A stretch of DNA of 64,000 nucleotides from positions 929,655 to 993,654 of the forward strand of contig VYZI01000084.1 of NCBI GenBank assembly GCA_013397695.1, in the 5' to 3' direction. The notes beneath the pieces are model-generated. The model did not search any database. It saw only the letters and a list, made by a program, of their open reading frames with translations, and was not told where the DNA came from. The stretch is from Centropus unirufus (taxonomy: Eukaryota; Chordata; Aves; Cuculiformes; Centropidae). This document shows positions 13,301 to 23,966 of this stretch, in pieces (within the stretch, counting starts at the first letter, position 1; every line of letters begins with the position of its first letter). The translations under genes and the position numbers were made by a program.

Positions 13301-16300
13301 ATTGGGGACTGTTTAAAATGGTGCTGCTTCTCAGAAGGCAAAAAGACCTGGTTATCAATCTCTTCCTTAAGGGAGTGCTTGACATTGGAATGATCATGCA
13401 AAATGAGACCATGAACTTTGAAATGGTCCAGCTGCAGCTGGAAGTGAGAACCTGTTGGAGCTCATTAAAAGGCAAGTGTAAACATCAGTACAAAGGAAGG
13501 GTAGATTTTGGCTCCCACACAGGCTCTTATCTTGCAGAAACTGTTTTATGGATTAGAAGCCATTTTGCAGGCAAGGGGAATAAAAAAGTTCCTTGATCTA
13601 GCTCGTATCAAGCCCTCACCATCATCATGGGGTGGGGAAGGCCCTGCTGGCATTTCCTCCAAATCCAGCTTGAAAACATGCACAGCCTCACTGTGCTGGT
13701 ACTTTGGGGACTACTTGCCCGACCACTGGTGCTGGGCAAGGCAATTTGCAGTGCTATCACCCAATTTTCCCATGCAGCAATGGGCTATCCTAGCCCTATC
13801 TGGGAGCCTGAGAGCCTAGATCTGAGGTGTGCGCTGTGCATTGTGGCCTGACTAATTCCTCTTCTTCGAGGAGCAGCTCAGACAGAAAGAAGTTTCATTG
13901 TGAGAGTTTAACCAGCAGCCAGGCTCTGCCAGCTCCCTGCAAACCCTGAGCACCGTTGTGTGTGTGTTGCGAGGATGGGTGGGCTGCAGAAAGGGTTCCT
14001 GTTTGCATGGAGGCTCAGCTTTATCTCTTCTGATGCTCTTCTTGCTCTGGTCTTGTCTGTGCTGCGACTGCTGCTGCCTTTGCAGATGTGTGAATCCCTC
14101 TCCAGCAGCTCTCAGCCATACCCAAAGTGCATCCTGCACTCTTGCAAGGCAAGGCACCTTGCAAGCCATTCCTTGCACCCATATTCTCAAGGTCCTGTGA
14201 GGAAGGGAATGGGAAGCCTCTCTGGCATAAGGCATGGTGCGGGAGCAGCTGCCCCCTCCAAATACCCACATTTCAATCATGAAATCCTAGCCTTGGTTTC
14301 CCTACAAACATCTCTCTTACAGCTTCTTACAGGTAGCTGTGAGTCACAGAGTTCAGGATGTCACGCAGACACACAACACTGCATGCATGCTGATTGCTTG
14401 ACGTTTTTTGCCCATGTGTGGTTTTGTGGCTCTTGCTTTTTCCAGTTGTCCCTTGGCAGGCTCTAGTTACAGTATTTTATTGGTGAGGGAGGGATGAGGG
14501 AAGAATTCCCCTCTTGCTTTATTATTTCAGTAAGCAGTAAACAAGTCCTTGTAAGCCGTTATGGTGTTATGAAGTTTAATCCACCTGAAGGGACAGCTAT
14601 ATCCACAGTTCCTCCACATCTTCCCACTGACTCCTGGAGGTCTCCAGGGTCTCTCTGGTCTAATCTGTGTTCTTACCTCCAAAAAATAATTTCCTCCCTT
14701 TGCTCCTGACATGGACAAGCCTTTAAAATTTGCGTGTTGTCTCCTAATCATGCCCCTCATTCCCTTAACTGCATTCGCAGTCTCCCACAGGAATCCTCAG
14801 TCCTTTTGTGCTCTTGTTTCCCAGCCCTTCAGAGGAGGAGGGCAATCCCAGAGAGAGCTCATGCAGCCTCTGAGACAATCTTAGCTTCTATATTGGAATC
14901 TTCTAAATATTCTGATCCTGGACTGCCCTGCTGCTTTCCTACTTGTTCTCCCTCTAAATCCAAGTGCTGTCTTGAAATGTGTCCTGCTTAGCCCAGATAA
15001 ATGTTCTGTCCAGGCAGTGTACGGTGTCATGAACATGGTACAATGCCTAAGCGATTGCATGGGAGCAGCAGGTCATGTCCCTGTTATCCTGTGCACCGCC
15101 TGGAAAAAGAAAATGACTCAGTCATCTGGTTGCCTGCCTGATAGCCACTAAAGGCTGGGTCCTGTGAGCAGTGAAGTGAAGGTAAAGCTTCCACTTTATG
15201 GCACAGGGTATGATCCCTGAAAGAATCCATGTCATGATACTGCTAAGTAGACAGCATAGCTCTGCAAACTCACAGCCCAAATTTTGCCCCGATGCTGAAA
15301 TCTCCTCTGCCTCCTTCTTCCTCTTCCTTCTAAACAAACAGCTCAGGACACGTCTCAGCTGCTGAAATTCATCAGTGTGCAGGCACCCTGCCTGCAGGCA
15401 CTGCTAAGAATAGTGTTTAAGAGGGAGGGGAAGAAGAGGAGCGTGCATGGAAGGGATTTGGTCGCTTCCATACCAGTTAGACTCCACCTTGTTTCCTACA
15501 AGCAGTGGAGGCTATCAATGCTTGCAGCTCCATATGGTGCCTTTATCTGACAGTCTTCTGATTCTCTGAATACCGCAGTCAATAGCACAGCTGCAGGAAA
15601 CCCAGTGCCTTGCTATGGCTATCAGATCCGGTTGCTATTTGCCTTACCTCTCCAGCTAATGCTGCTAGGAGCATGGGGTCTCACCTGTCTGGCTGCACTG
15701 ACTGAGCTGCAGGCTCCTGTAACGAAGCAAAAAGGAATCTCTTAGAAGCAGCCATCTGTCAGCAAAATGCCATAGAAACCACCGCTGCTTTACAGAGGGC
15801 TGTTCCCCTAGCATTATGCAATAGGTAATTATGTAAGTTGGTGTTATATAATATTCCTGGCTTTTTTGGAGTGCCAGCCCCCCCCTCGACTGCTCCCCTG
15901 ACAGAGCAGCATGTATCATGCTCGCGTCATAAAATGCTTTATACAACCCAGGGTCATGGCAGAACTGGGGCTGCTGCCGCTGGTGCGCCCAGCCACAGGA
16001 CCCTTGGCTGCTCTCAGGGGTTCTTCTAATATTTTGTGTAGGAAAAGGCTTACTGGAAAGAAAGAATTATTTGGTCAAAAAAATATTTTTGCTGTGTATG
16101 GCACATAAGATGGTTTGGGTGGTTTCTTGAAAATGGACTGGTTTGGGGATCATCCCTCTCTCCTCCTTGCTGTTCAGCTTATTTCATGAACATACTTTGA
16201 ATTAAAAAAAAAGTCTATGATTTCTGTCAGCACCTCTCTCCTGCGTACACATTCCCCTACTTGCATCAGGTCTGGCTGCAGAGAAGCCAGGGTCAGAAAT

Positions 16301-16950
16301 CACTGGCGATTTGTTCCATTAACTGCCCAGGCAATGCACGGGGTCTGCTGGTCTCTCTGATGTTTTCTTTATAGGCTGGGGCTGAATATCTCTATTTGTC
16401 ATAGCGATACTCCAAGAAAATAGCTGAATGGGGCCAAAAAGACCTGAGCTGGTTCCTCCCTGTGGCTGATGTGCAATACCTGCCCTGTGTCCCAGCTCTG
16501 ACAAGGTGCCTGTGCCCCATGTTAATAAGCACCAAACAGCTGGTGTTTCTAAAACCATAACCAAGCGCCAGTCCTTGCTCTTTCACTGGAGCTGTCTGTG
16601 GGCTCGCATAAGTAGTGGAATTTCTTTGATCTGTCATAAATAGGGAAAAGAAGCAGCTTTTCCAATCCCAGGAATGCAGCATGGTCTAAATTTGTTAACG
16701 CCTGTCGAAAAGTTTGTCCTTTGTGAGGGAGAAGTCATGCGAAGGTGAGATGTTTCAGCAGAAAGGGCTATTTCCCTGCTTGCTGAGCCTTAATGGAGCA
16801 GACTTTCCCTAAGCACATTTTGGTAACATTTTTGGGTAGAAACCAGCCACAACTCAGTCCCTAGGTTTTCCTCCTCAGTGGTACCCTGAGGCTTGGCTGT
16901 GGCTCTGCTGCCATCCCACGGGATCCTCCTCTGCCCCTATCCCACCCCCC
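4321..16950. other. Non-coding stretch upstream of the CpG-rich block
   Basis: There is no recognisable coding exon. Visible contents are a 29-base tandem duplication at 5942-5999, T-runs near 6319 and 7023, and many short chance ORFs, the longest being 171 codons on minus at 10823-11338 with no family resemblance. Unique, repeat-free segments near 12060-12250 and 15680-15990 are rich in short transcription-factor-like words but have no proven role. Confidence 0.55.
5942..5999. repeat. Two-copy 29-base tandem duplication
   Basis: Copy 1 is 5942-5970 and copy 2 is 5971-5999. They abut exactly and differ at only three positions (c/g at the eighth base, c/t in the middle and t/c at the last). 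Each copy contains 'tttagggtt' and ends in 'cctattgta'. This is a simple local duplication and does not resemble a mobile element. Confidence 0.85.
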
Positions 16951-17109
16951 CATCCCTTTTCAGCGGTCATGACTGGAGGGGAAGGAGAGACGCAGCCCCC
17001 TTCCCGCACCAGAGGCAGAGGGCAAAGCCACTTGGAGCCCTGCTACCCTGACACGGACCATTTCCGAAGGAAACAGACCATCGCCACATCCCGTGCTGAG
17101 CATGAGTTC

Positions 17110-17700
17110 CTTACAAAAGTTTTGCCTTCTGCCGCCCACCCGCAGCGAGGGCCGCGGGGAGCCGCCTGCACTGGAGGCTGCAGCCCTGCTCTCCCACCTC
17201 CAGAAGCTGAGGGCTGCGCCTTGCCCACCTTCCAGACCCCGGGTAGGGGCTTGGAAGTGGTCCCCCGCCCCTGTGGCTCTGTCGCCAGTGGCCACTAGAT
17301 GGTAGCAAGCCCTGGCCAACGGAGCCGGGCTGCCGCACGCCTCCCGCCGGGCAGGGCAGCCCCGGGGCCGGCGCCTGCATCGAGTGGTCGCGGTCCGCCT
17401 TTTTTCAACGAGGCGACAGCACTTGCACCACGCCAGCGATCTGTCCCCAAAAGGGACAGATTTCAGCCCCAAAAGGGGCTGAAAAATATGAACGATGTCT
17501 TTGAGGCTCGTTCAGCGAGAGCACCTTCTGTTTGGACGCAGGGTCGCACGGGGATGCTGTGGTTTGGGGCGGGTTCGTTCCATCAGCCGGCGCTTTCTAA
17601 AGGGGGTGCCGAAATGCTGGCTCCCTGTAGTGTGCATTTATCGAGACGATTTTGTAGGTGATTGAGTTTTGCCCCGAGGGGGACGCGAGAGGCCTGTAGA
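17110..17700. promoter_or_regulatory. CpG-rich block, candidate promoter island
   Basis: This is the only clearly GC- and CpG-rich segment in the window. CpGs cluster at 17130-17420 (gccgcgggg, gccgggctgccgcacg, ccggcgcctgcatcg, tcgcggtccgc) and continue more thinly to 17690 (gacgcagggtcgcacg, cgagggggacgcgag). In birds such islands usually mark promoters. It lies about 2.2-2.8 kb upstream of the MB start codon. It could serve a distal MB first exon, a lncRNA or nothing. A minus-strand open frame of 170 codons (16960-17472) overlaps it, but this is expected by chance in GC-rich DNA and matches no family I know. Confidence 0.45.
17440..17484. repeat. Two adjacent perfect stem-loops
   Basis: Two perfect inverted repeats sit back to back. 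The first has 8-base arms (TCTGTCCC at 17440-17447, GGGACAGA at 17453-17460) around a 5-base loop. The second has 10-base arms (TTTCAGCCCC at 17461-17470, GGGGCTGAAA at 17475-17484) around an AAAA loop. Both centre on a shared CCCCAAAAGGG core, suggesting duplication of one palindrome. They lie inside the CpG-rich block. Either strand would fold the same way. Function unknown. Confidence 0.8.
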
Positions 17701-19680
17701 CAGTAAAAAAATATGACATTGGTTTTGTGGCTGCAGAGTTGAGGTGCGATCTTGTGTGCTACAAAGCTTTTAGTATTTCTGTAGATTGTTTCCTTAACCC
17801 CTAGGAAGAAAAGCTTATGATTTAATTTCATTACTACTTCACTTATATTAAAAAAAATGGATTCCCATATTAACTTTAAGCCTTCTGACCATTTAATACT
17901 AATGTCCATACCAAGACTGTTGGCTGCAGAGCCAAAGCTACGGAAAGCCAAGTCAACCAGCTTCACCTGAAGTTCTTATGGCAACCGAGCAGGTTCAGCT
18001 GGGGAAACACAACAGTGCATAAGCCAGTGCCCCTCGTGTACCAGGAGCACATTTCTGTCATGTTTGAAATGCCTGTAAAACAGTAAGGTCGGTATTCAGG
18101 ATCCTACCCAAGGCTGAGCCTGGGATGGTGCAAATGCTTGTTCACTGCTATAAGTACTTGGGGAGTGAGGCTGCAGGTATGTGACCTCTCCCGTCCCAGC
18201 CCTGTGCTCTAAGAGAACAACATGAAGACTGGTATAGAGAAGTCCCAAGCTCTCTTGCATCAGTTAAGCTTAGTTTGGGTAAGTGGTAGGGGCCCAGTGT
18301 TTGTGCAGGTAAATCAGGGTGAAATCTTGCCCTTGAAACGTTTAGGATGTAAAGCAAACTGGTTCACAGAGGAAAGAGAAGAGGAGGGTCACGGGTTTGC
18401 TTGGCTAACAGACACTTCTAATGTGTAATGGCTGAAATTCCTTTACCTCTAGGTTTGGACACCAGCCAACACCTCCATTTGGCATTTGCCACTTTTCTTA
18501 TCTCAGCTATTCCTCTTAAACCTGTATATTTCTGAGGGGTGTGAGGCTCTGTGCCTCAGTCTTCCTCACTGCCTGATTACCCTTGTTTGTGAGCACATCT
18601 CACCGCTTGCAAAGCTACAAAAGGAGACTGCTTCCACTTTGAATAAGGCAGACGGGTGCCGGGGCAGTGATGCATCTCAGGTTCAGGTAGTGTTTTGGTC
18701 GGGACTGTGGTGTTACATGCTGTTCTCCTGAGCCCCAAGGCAGGTTTCTTCAACTGACATTTCTTGCCTGCCAAGGCCTGGAGTTTGTGCCCCTTTGGAA
18801 ATGTCCAGAGGTAGGTGCATGCTTCTGGACAGCAGTGCTAACGAGGCTTCTTTGGGCTGTGCTCTTGCCTGCAGTCACCCCCTGGAAGGGATTAATCATT
18901 CCACTGGTATGCTAGGCTGTTATCGGTCCTGATGGGGCTGGAGAAAGGCTGAGTGGTGTCCCAAAGGGTACCCACATTGTTTGTCAACCCAGCAGCTTTT
19001 CCTCCTGACGCTGATATTTGGCTTGACAGAGGTAGCCAGAGGCCCTAACCCCTGGCTTGGTGTGTCCTTGTGTCTCTACCCTGCTGCAAGTTACCCTCCT
19101 GGCTCATCCATACATCCATTTGCTCCAGTATCCAGGCTCAGCCAGCAGCTAATCCTAAGCATTCCCGGAACAGGTAGGCAGAAGGACCTCAGTGGGCAAG
19201 TAAAAGGTACGGCTCTCATTTAACTTTTTTCCCCTTCCTGCCTCCTGCAGAAGCTGGGGAGGTGCCTGAGCCACTTTGCATACAGTTTGCTCTTAAAGAC
19301 ATGTCTCTTCTAACACTGTGCTCTTCTCTGTTTGTAAATGGTGTACATTATCCCAAGAGAAAAGAAGAGTGAGCTCAACATGGGAAGAGAAAGTAAAGAC
19401 CTTTAAAGCAATGGAGCCAATGCTACCAGCAATCTCTGCCTCTTCTCCTGCCTGCCCTTGGCAGACCAGGGGTGAGGGAGGCGGGGTGGCCTTGCAGATG
19501 ACAGTGCTCTTCAGGAATTTCCTACCGTACAGCTTGACACTGTCTCTGGGTCCTTGGAAACCCAGGACAGGCTCCTGGCACTGTGTTTCAGCAGTGCCCT
19601 TTCTGTGTGGAGTGGGAGATATGCCAGCCTGATATGAAAAGCAGAAATGATGCCATCAGTGGCACCCACAATAGCACTTG
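17701..19680. other. Upstream flank of MB, no gene recognised
   Basis: About 2 kb between the CpG-rich block and the MB proximal promoter. The first 250 bases are AT-rich; the rest is of mixed composition with no repeat I recognise and no convincing exon. Non-coding 5' exons of MB could lie here, but sequence alone does not show them. Confidence 0.5.
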
Positions 19681-19682
19681 AC

Positions 19683-19692
19683 CCAAAATAGC
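19683..19692. promoter_or_regulatory. CArG-like box upstream of MB
   Basis: CCAAAATAGC differs by one base from the SRF-binding CArG consensus CC(A/T)6GG. It lies about 100 bases upstream of the MB TATA box, a plausible position for a muscle-gene element. The match is short and imperfect, so this is only a candidate. Confidence 0.25.
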
Positions 19693-19753
19693 ATCCTAGG
19701 AAAAAACAGGGAGGCTGATTAGGCTAGACAAGCCTGAAAGAGAGTAAGATGTC

Positions 19754-19773
19754 CAGCTGACGATTGACAGGTG
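19754..19773. promoter_or_regulatory. Paired E-boxes upstream of MB
   Basis: CAGCTG at 19754-19759 and CAGGTG at 19768-19773 both fit the CANNTG E-box bound by myogenic bHLH factors. They are 14 bases apart (start to start) and 20-40 bases upstream of the TATA box. Paired E-boxes are common in muscle promoters. Binding here is inferred from position only. Confidence 0.4.
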
Positions 19774-19792
19774 TAGGTCTCAAGGCAGAGAC

Positions 19793-19798
19793 TATAAA
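19793..19798 (+). promoter_or_regulatory. MB: TATA box of MB
   Basis: TATAAA followed by TCC lies 83 bases from the last T-box base to the start codon. The usual 25-30 base spacing predicts transcription starting around 19820-19830 and a 5' UTR of roughly 50-60 bases. It is the only TATAAA close upstream of the MB ATG, and the E-boxes and CArG-like box sit just 5' of it. Confidence 0.65.
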
Positions 19799-19880
19799 TC
19801 CTGTGGATGAGCTCTCCAGCCACCCTTTGGGGATAGGCAAACAGCTGCGGGGAGCACTTGAGACCACCCTTCAGTGAACC

Positions 19881-19975
19881 ATGGGGCTCAGTGATCAGGA
19901 GTGGCAGCAGGTCCTGACCATCTGGGGAAAGGTGGAGTCTGACCTTCCTGGCCATGGGCATGCGGTTTTAATGAG
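19881..19975 (+). CDS. MB: MB coding exon 1
   Basis: It encodes residues 1-31 and the first two bases of Arg32 ([10 protein letters not shown] to AVLM). The donor is AG|GTAGGC. The initiator ATG is preceded by GAACC, giving A at -3 and G at +4. Helices A and B, including haem-contact Leu29 (without Met), lie here. Confidence 0.97.
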
Positions 19976-22900
19976 GTAGGCAAGAAGCTCCATCCTAAGA
20001 GTAAAGCTAAAGGTTTTGATGAGAGATCAAGGAAGGTGTATATTTTGTATGGCGACTCATGTTTGGCAATGCTTATTTCAACAGGCTGGTTTTATTTCTT
20101 GAAGGGTGGTGGGTTTTCCATTGCTACTGGGTTAAAAATTGCTCAGTTTATAAAGTGGCTGTGCTCCTGTCTTTCCACTTGTCTATGGGCACAGGAGAGG
20201 GCCAGTCCTGTTTTCAAAAGGTGGTGGCTCACTCCCTCTGCCTCTGCTGGCAAAGCTCTGCTTCAGATCATCATTGTCCAAGCACCACGGTGAAAAATGC
20301 TGGAGTGAATTCTGTATCCTGGGACTTAAGATGCTCTGCCATTGGGATGTAGGGAGGCAGGGAAGAAGAGGAGAGGAAAAATCACCTCTGTGACCATTTC
20401 TTAAAATGTATGATTTAAATAAAATTAACTGTCAAGTACCTGATTGTTCCCTGTTCCTTACCTCAGTCTCACCTGGCAGTGAGACTGAATCAGCCTGCTT
20501 TTCGGCCAGTAACCTAGGGTGGTAACTCTTGCCCACTTCCTGATGATTTTGAGGTCTGGGTGTGAAATGAGTTGCATCCTTCCCCCTGCTTTGCTTCTCC
20601 ATGATTCTGGTGTCAGAGAGGGAGTGCTTGCAAGGTCTCCATCTAAGAGGAACCTCAACCCATGCTGTCCTTGCAGTCCTAACCCCCTGAGCGGGCAATA
20701 TCCTGGGACACCAGCAGCAAGTCACAGAAACGCAATCTGAAAGGGATCTCAGGACTGCAGAGTGGGAAACGATGTTGGGAAAGCCTGATCTTAAGATCCG
20801 GCAGGGATGGAGACTTGAAGGAAACTCTCCAGTGATGTCCCTCAGCCTGTGCTCAGTACAAAGTGCTGGAAGCCTAAGGACACTGAGGAAACTGTTGGGG
20901 ATGTGGAACTTGGTACAGGTGGAATTTCCTATCTTAAGCACGGCTGAATGAAGGAGTCCACATCACCCGTCAAATCCACTGCCCATTTAAAGATTTTTCA
21001 AAGGCGAGCCAAAGCAGAGTCATCTCTTATTTGTCTTCTTTATAATGGCCCAATTCAGCTGCCATTTGAAGGGAGGGAAGGATGGGGGCGGCCAGGCAGC
21101 AACGTAATGGCTTTCCCCTCATGCAATCCAGAGCAGGTATGCTGGAGGGGTAGCAGGAACATGAGCCCTTCCCACCGGTCTGTCTGTGTGAGATGGTTAG
21201 GTTGGCTCTGGAAATATAACAAGACACTGAAAGTAGTTTCCAACTGAAAAGGTAATTTTGCAGTGCGGAGCATGACATTGAGTGAATAGATAACACCCCT
21301 TTCCCCTGTGACTTTGTGTTCCTCAACCAGCTTGGGTCATTTCTTGTTCCTTCAAGGGGTTTCTGAGGGACGAGAGGCTGGGTAAGCCTAGCAGCACTTA
21401 GTTTAAAGCTGTGTCTGCATGTGCATTGTTAAAGCTTTCTTAGATAGATGTCATATCCTGGGAATATGTTTAGAAAATACTGATTCAACTGGATGCTTTC
21501 CAAAGGAAATAAAATATACCTTGGAATAATTTTCAAGAGTCTCAGGAGTATATTGTCTTTGGCAGACATAATTCAGCCATAGCCAGCCATGATGGAGATT
21601 TTTAGAAATAACTCTAATTTCAACATTCAAGGTTTTTTCATTTCTCTGGGTGGGACACAACCTGTATCATTGAAAGATACAGGAAAAAAGGAGGGCCTGA
21701 TGGTGCTCAGCACCTATCTGTGTACAGAAATCCTTTGGAGACCTTTGAAATGAAACACCAGCAAAGATTGTTCACCCATTGATAGAATCTTTTTTTGCCC
21801 CTGAACAACTTGTGTTTTCCATGTGCTTGAGGTTTTTGTCAGCATAGTTTAACCTATACTCACAGCAGAGTGTAGGGCCCCCATGCCAACAGACTTAGAA
21901 ATAATGTCCAATTCTAGATGGGATGCAAGCCCCGGTAGTTCCAGCACCAGCACCCTTCTGAGGGCAGAGCAAGCATGCAACCACCATCCCAAGAGTGGGA
22001 GGCTGGTTTGTGGCTGAGGTCCTGGGCTAGAGTGCCAGCCACTGCTACCGAGAACTTGGATGAGCTGCTTCCTGCATATGAGCTGAGGGCCGTGGCTGTG
22101 AAGACAGCCATTGCTGTTGCTGGTGCTTCAACTAGTTGGATTGTGCCGGTCAGAGGGTATAATGCCTGAAAATAAACTTGAGCAAGGGAGCTGAAGAGGC
22201 ATCAGGTGTCTCTCAGCACCTAATGATCAGACTGCTCTCAAAAACTAGGAGAGGCAGTGTCCCATTTGCACCCTTACTCTAGAACTCTGGCATGGAAAAG
22301 AGTGACATTTCCTGCTAGTTTGGTTGCCAGTGGTGTCTGTATCCCACCTCCTCGGAAATGCAGTAGGAAAGAAGCACAGGGGACAATACTAGCCTGTCTC
22401 TTTACCACCCTTCCCCCTTCTTGGTTTAATTTCTGTTTTGGGATTGGAGTGTGTGTCTAGCACTGCATGGCATGGCACCAGCATACTTGAAGGCTACATG
22501 CTCCTGTTATCCACTTGCTCCCAAGGACTCTCGGAGGTACTGCAGTTCTGGATGGAGGATCTGCAGTGATGGCAGCTGGGCTGAGGCAGGGAATGACCTA
22601 CCAGAGCAAGAATGAAAAACACTTAGATTCAGAGTAGGGTCAGATGTTTCTCTGGCTTATATACATACCTAAAGGAGTGATTGTGTATGGTGGTGATTTG
22701 GAAAAGGTCTAAATTTCCCGTGTTTCCAGGCTAAAGTAGCTTCTGCTGGCAAGGATTAGCTAGGAGATCTCTTTGGAGAGGGAAGTGGGTTATCATAGAT
22801 TTGCCTGTCCTAATACTCCACCATACCTGGAGTAGATTGGCCTCAGCTGTGGATGACAGCCCTTTCAAGTCTCACAAGCCCCTGTACGTTTCTCCACAGG

Positions 22901-23966
22901 CTCTTTCAGGATCATCCTGAGACATTGGATCGCTTTGAAAAGTTCAAGGACCTGAAGACCCCTGATCAGATGAAGGGCTCTGATGCTCTGAAGAAACATG
23001 GAGTTACTGTCCTTACCCAGCTGGGCAAAATCCTGAAGCAGAAGGGTAATCATGAGTCAGAGTTAAAACCCCTGGCTCAAACCCATGCCACCCAGCACAA
23101 AATCCCTGTCAAGTATCTGGAGGTATGGAAAAGTGCAGGGAATCTTGGTGTTTGATATGTTTTGAATGTACGCAAGACAGCTATTGAGGGTTGCCCTTTT
23201 ATTCAGGGATGGCTACTTAGACTTCAGTGAGGTCTCCCTGAAGTCTGGGGTCTCTGTGTAGAGGCAGGAAGGGCACAGAAAGGGCTTTTTGACTTGTGAG
23301 TGGTATGTGAACATCGAAGTTTAGCTTTCCCATTCCAAACACCACATGCAGCCTGAGCAACGTTTGACAACAGCAAACAGGCTCATGCAGCCTCTGAATG
23401 CCTGGGAAACTACATTACATAAGAACTGTCAGTGGCTGGACATTAGGGATGTACAATTTTAGAGTAAGCCCTGGAAGATCCTTTGGAGACCAAGACCCAC
23501 AACCCTAAGTGTTGTACAAACATAAGGCATGGATTTTCAGTCTTAATGGACAAGGCAGACAAAGAGTGGGAAGGGCTGTGATCTGCTCAAGGTCATGAAG
23601 CAGATCAGTTTCAGAGCTAGGAATAGAGCCCAGTTCTTCTGCCCAGCCCAGGCTCCTTGCATGCTAGACCTCAACTGCCTCTCCAGAGACTGCGGGAAGG
23701 GCTACTGAATTAACTTGGAGATATTTCCAGGCTCTACAGCCTATTTCTTAATCTGGCTTTTCTGAAAATAAACCTTAAGTGTCCCTTCAGTTTTCCTCTC
23801 TCTCTTTCCTTCCTCACAGTTCATTTCTGAAGTCATTATCAAGGTCATTGCTGAAAAACACTCTGCAGACTTTGGGGCTGATTCCCAGGCTGCAATGAAG
23901 AAGGCTCTGGAGCTGTTCCGAAATGATATGGCCAGCAAGTACAAGGAGTTCGGTTTCCAGGGTTAG
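19881..23966 (+). CDS. MB: Myoglobin (three coding exons)
   Basis: Myoglobin is the cytosolic haem protein of heart and skeletal muscle that stores oxygen, speeds its diffusion and scavenges nitric oxide. The coding exons 19881-19975, 22900-23122 and 23820-23966 join into exactly 154 codons plus TAG, the standard length. Numbering without Met, the haem pocket is intact: Leu29, Phe43, distal His64, Val68, proximal His93 and Ile107. There is no cysteine. The exon breaks fall where vertebrate globin genes have them (after codon 31, phase 2, and after codon 106 with Met), and exon 2 is the typical 223 bases. The start is chosen by homology and a strong Kozak context (ACCATGG). The C-terminus EFGFQG is bird-like. 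Compared with chicken as I recall it, differences cluster in the A-B helices ([10 protein letters not shown]), in KDLKTP and SDALKK, and at THATQHK. The gene is intact and identification is firm; the exact transcript ends are inferred. Confidence 0.98.
19976..22899 (+). other. MB: MB intron 1 (2,924 bases)
   Basis: The intron is bounded by GTAGGC and CTCCACAG, phase 2. It contains several chance ORFs, the longest being 169 codons on minus at 20432-20941, none recognisable. I saw no young mobile element in it. Confidence 0.9.
22900..23122 (+). CDS. MB: MB coding exon 2
   Basis: This 223-base exon encodes residues 32-106, from the second half of Arg32 ([10 protein letters not shown]) to KYLE. 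It carries Phe43 (CD1), distal His64 (in KKHG), Val68 and proximal His93 (in AQTHAT), so the whole haem-ligating core is in this exon. The acceptor is CCACAG|G and the donor GAG|GTATGG. Confidence 0.98.
23123..23819 (+). other. MB: MB intron 2 (697 bases)
   Basis: A short phase-0 intron, GTATGG to TCCTCACAG, with a long pyrimidine tract before the acceptor. Its middle holds an ancient repeat remnant at about 23490-23690. It is much shorter than the second intron of mammalian MB. Confidence 0.92.
23490..23690 (+). repeat. Ancient L3/MIR-like repeat remnant in MB intron 2
   Basis: The segment has the order of phrases I associate with old amniote repeats of the CR1-L3/MIR group: 'gttgtacaaacata', then 'caaggcagacaaagagtggg', then 'tgctcaaggtcatgaag', 'gcagatcagtttcagagct', 'aggaatagagcccag', and a final 'ctgcctctcc'. 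No tail or target duplication is visible, as expected for an old copy. The subfamily is uncertain because I judged this from memory. Confidence 0.5.
23820..23966 (+). CDS. MB: MB coding exon 3
   Basis: It encodes residues 107-154 ([10 protein letters not shown] to KEFGFQG) and TAG at 23964-23966: helices G and H with haem-contact Ile107. The acceptor TTCCTCACAG is preceded by about 30 pyrimidine-rich bases. The H-helix segment [18 protein letters not shown] is the most conserved part of bird, turtle and crocodile myoglobins. Confidence 0.98.
   Translation, partial: FISEVIIKVIAEKHSADFGADSQAAMKKALELFRNDMASKYKEFGFQG

Noticed and set aside
16960..17472. 170-codon minus-strand frame in the CpG-rich block
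   Set aside because: Stop codons are rare in GC-rich DNA, and the Arg/Gly/Ala/Ser-rich product resembles no family I know.
20432..20941. 169-codon antisense frame in MB intron 1
   Set aside because: No family resemblance and no splice or promoter context; treated as chance.
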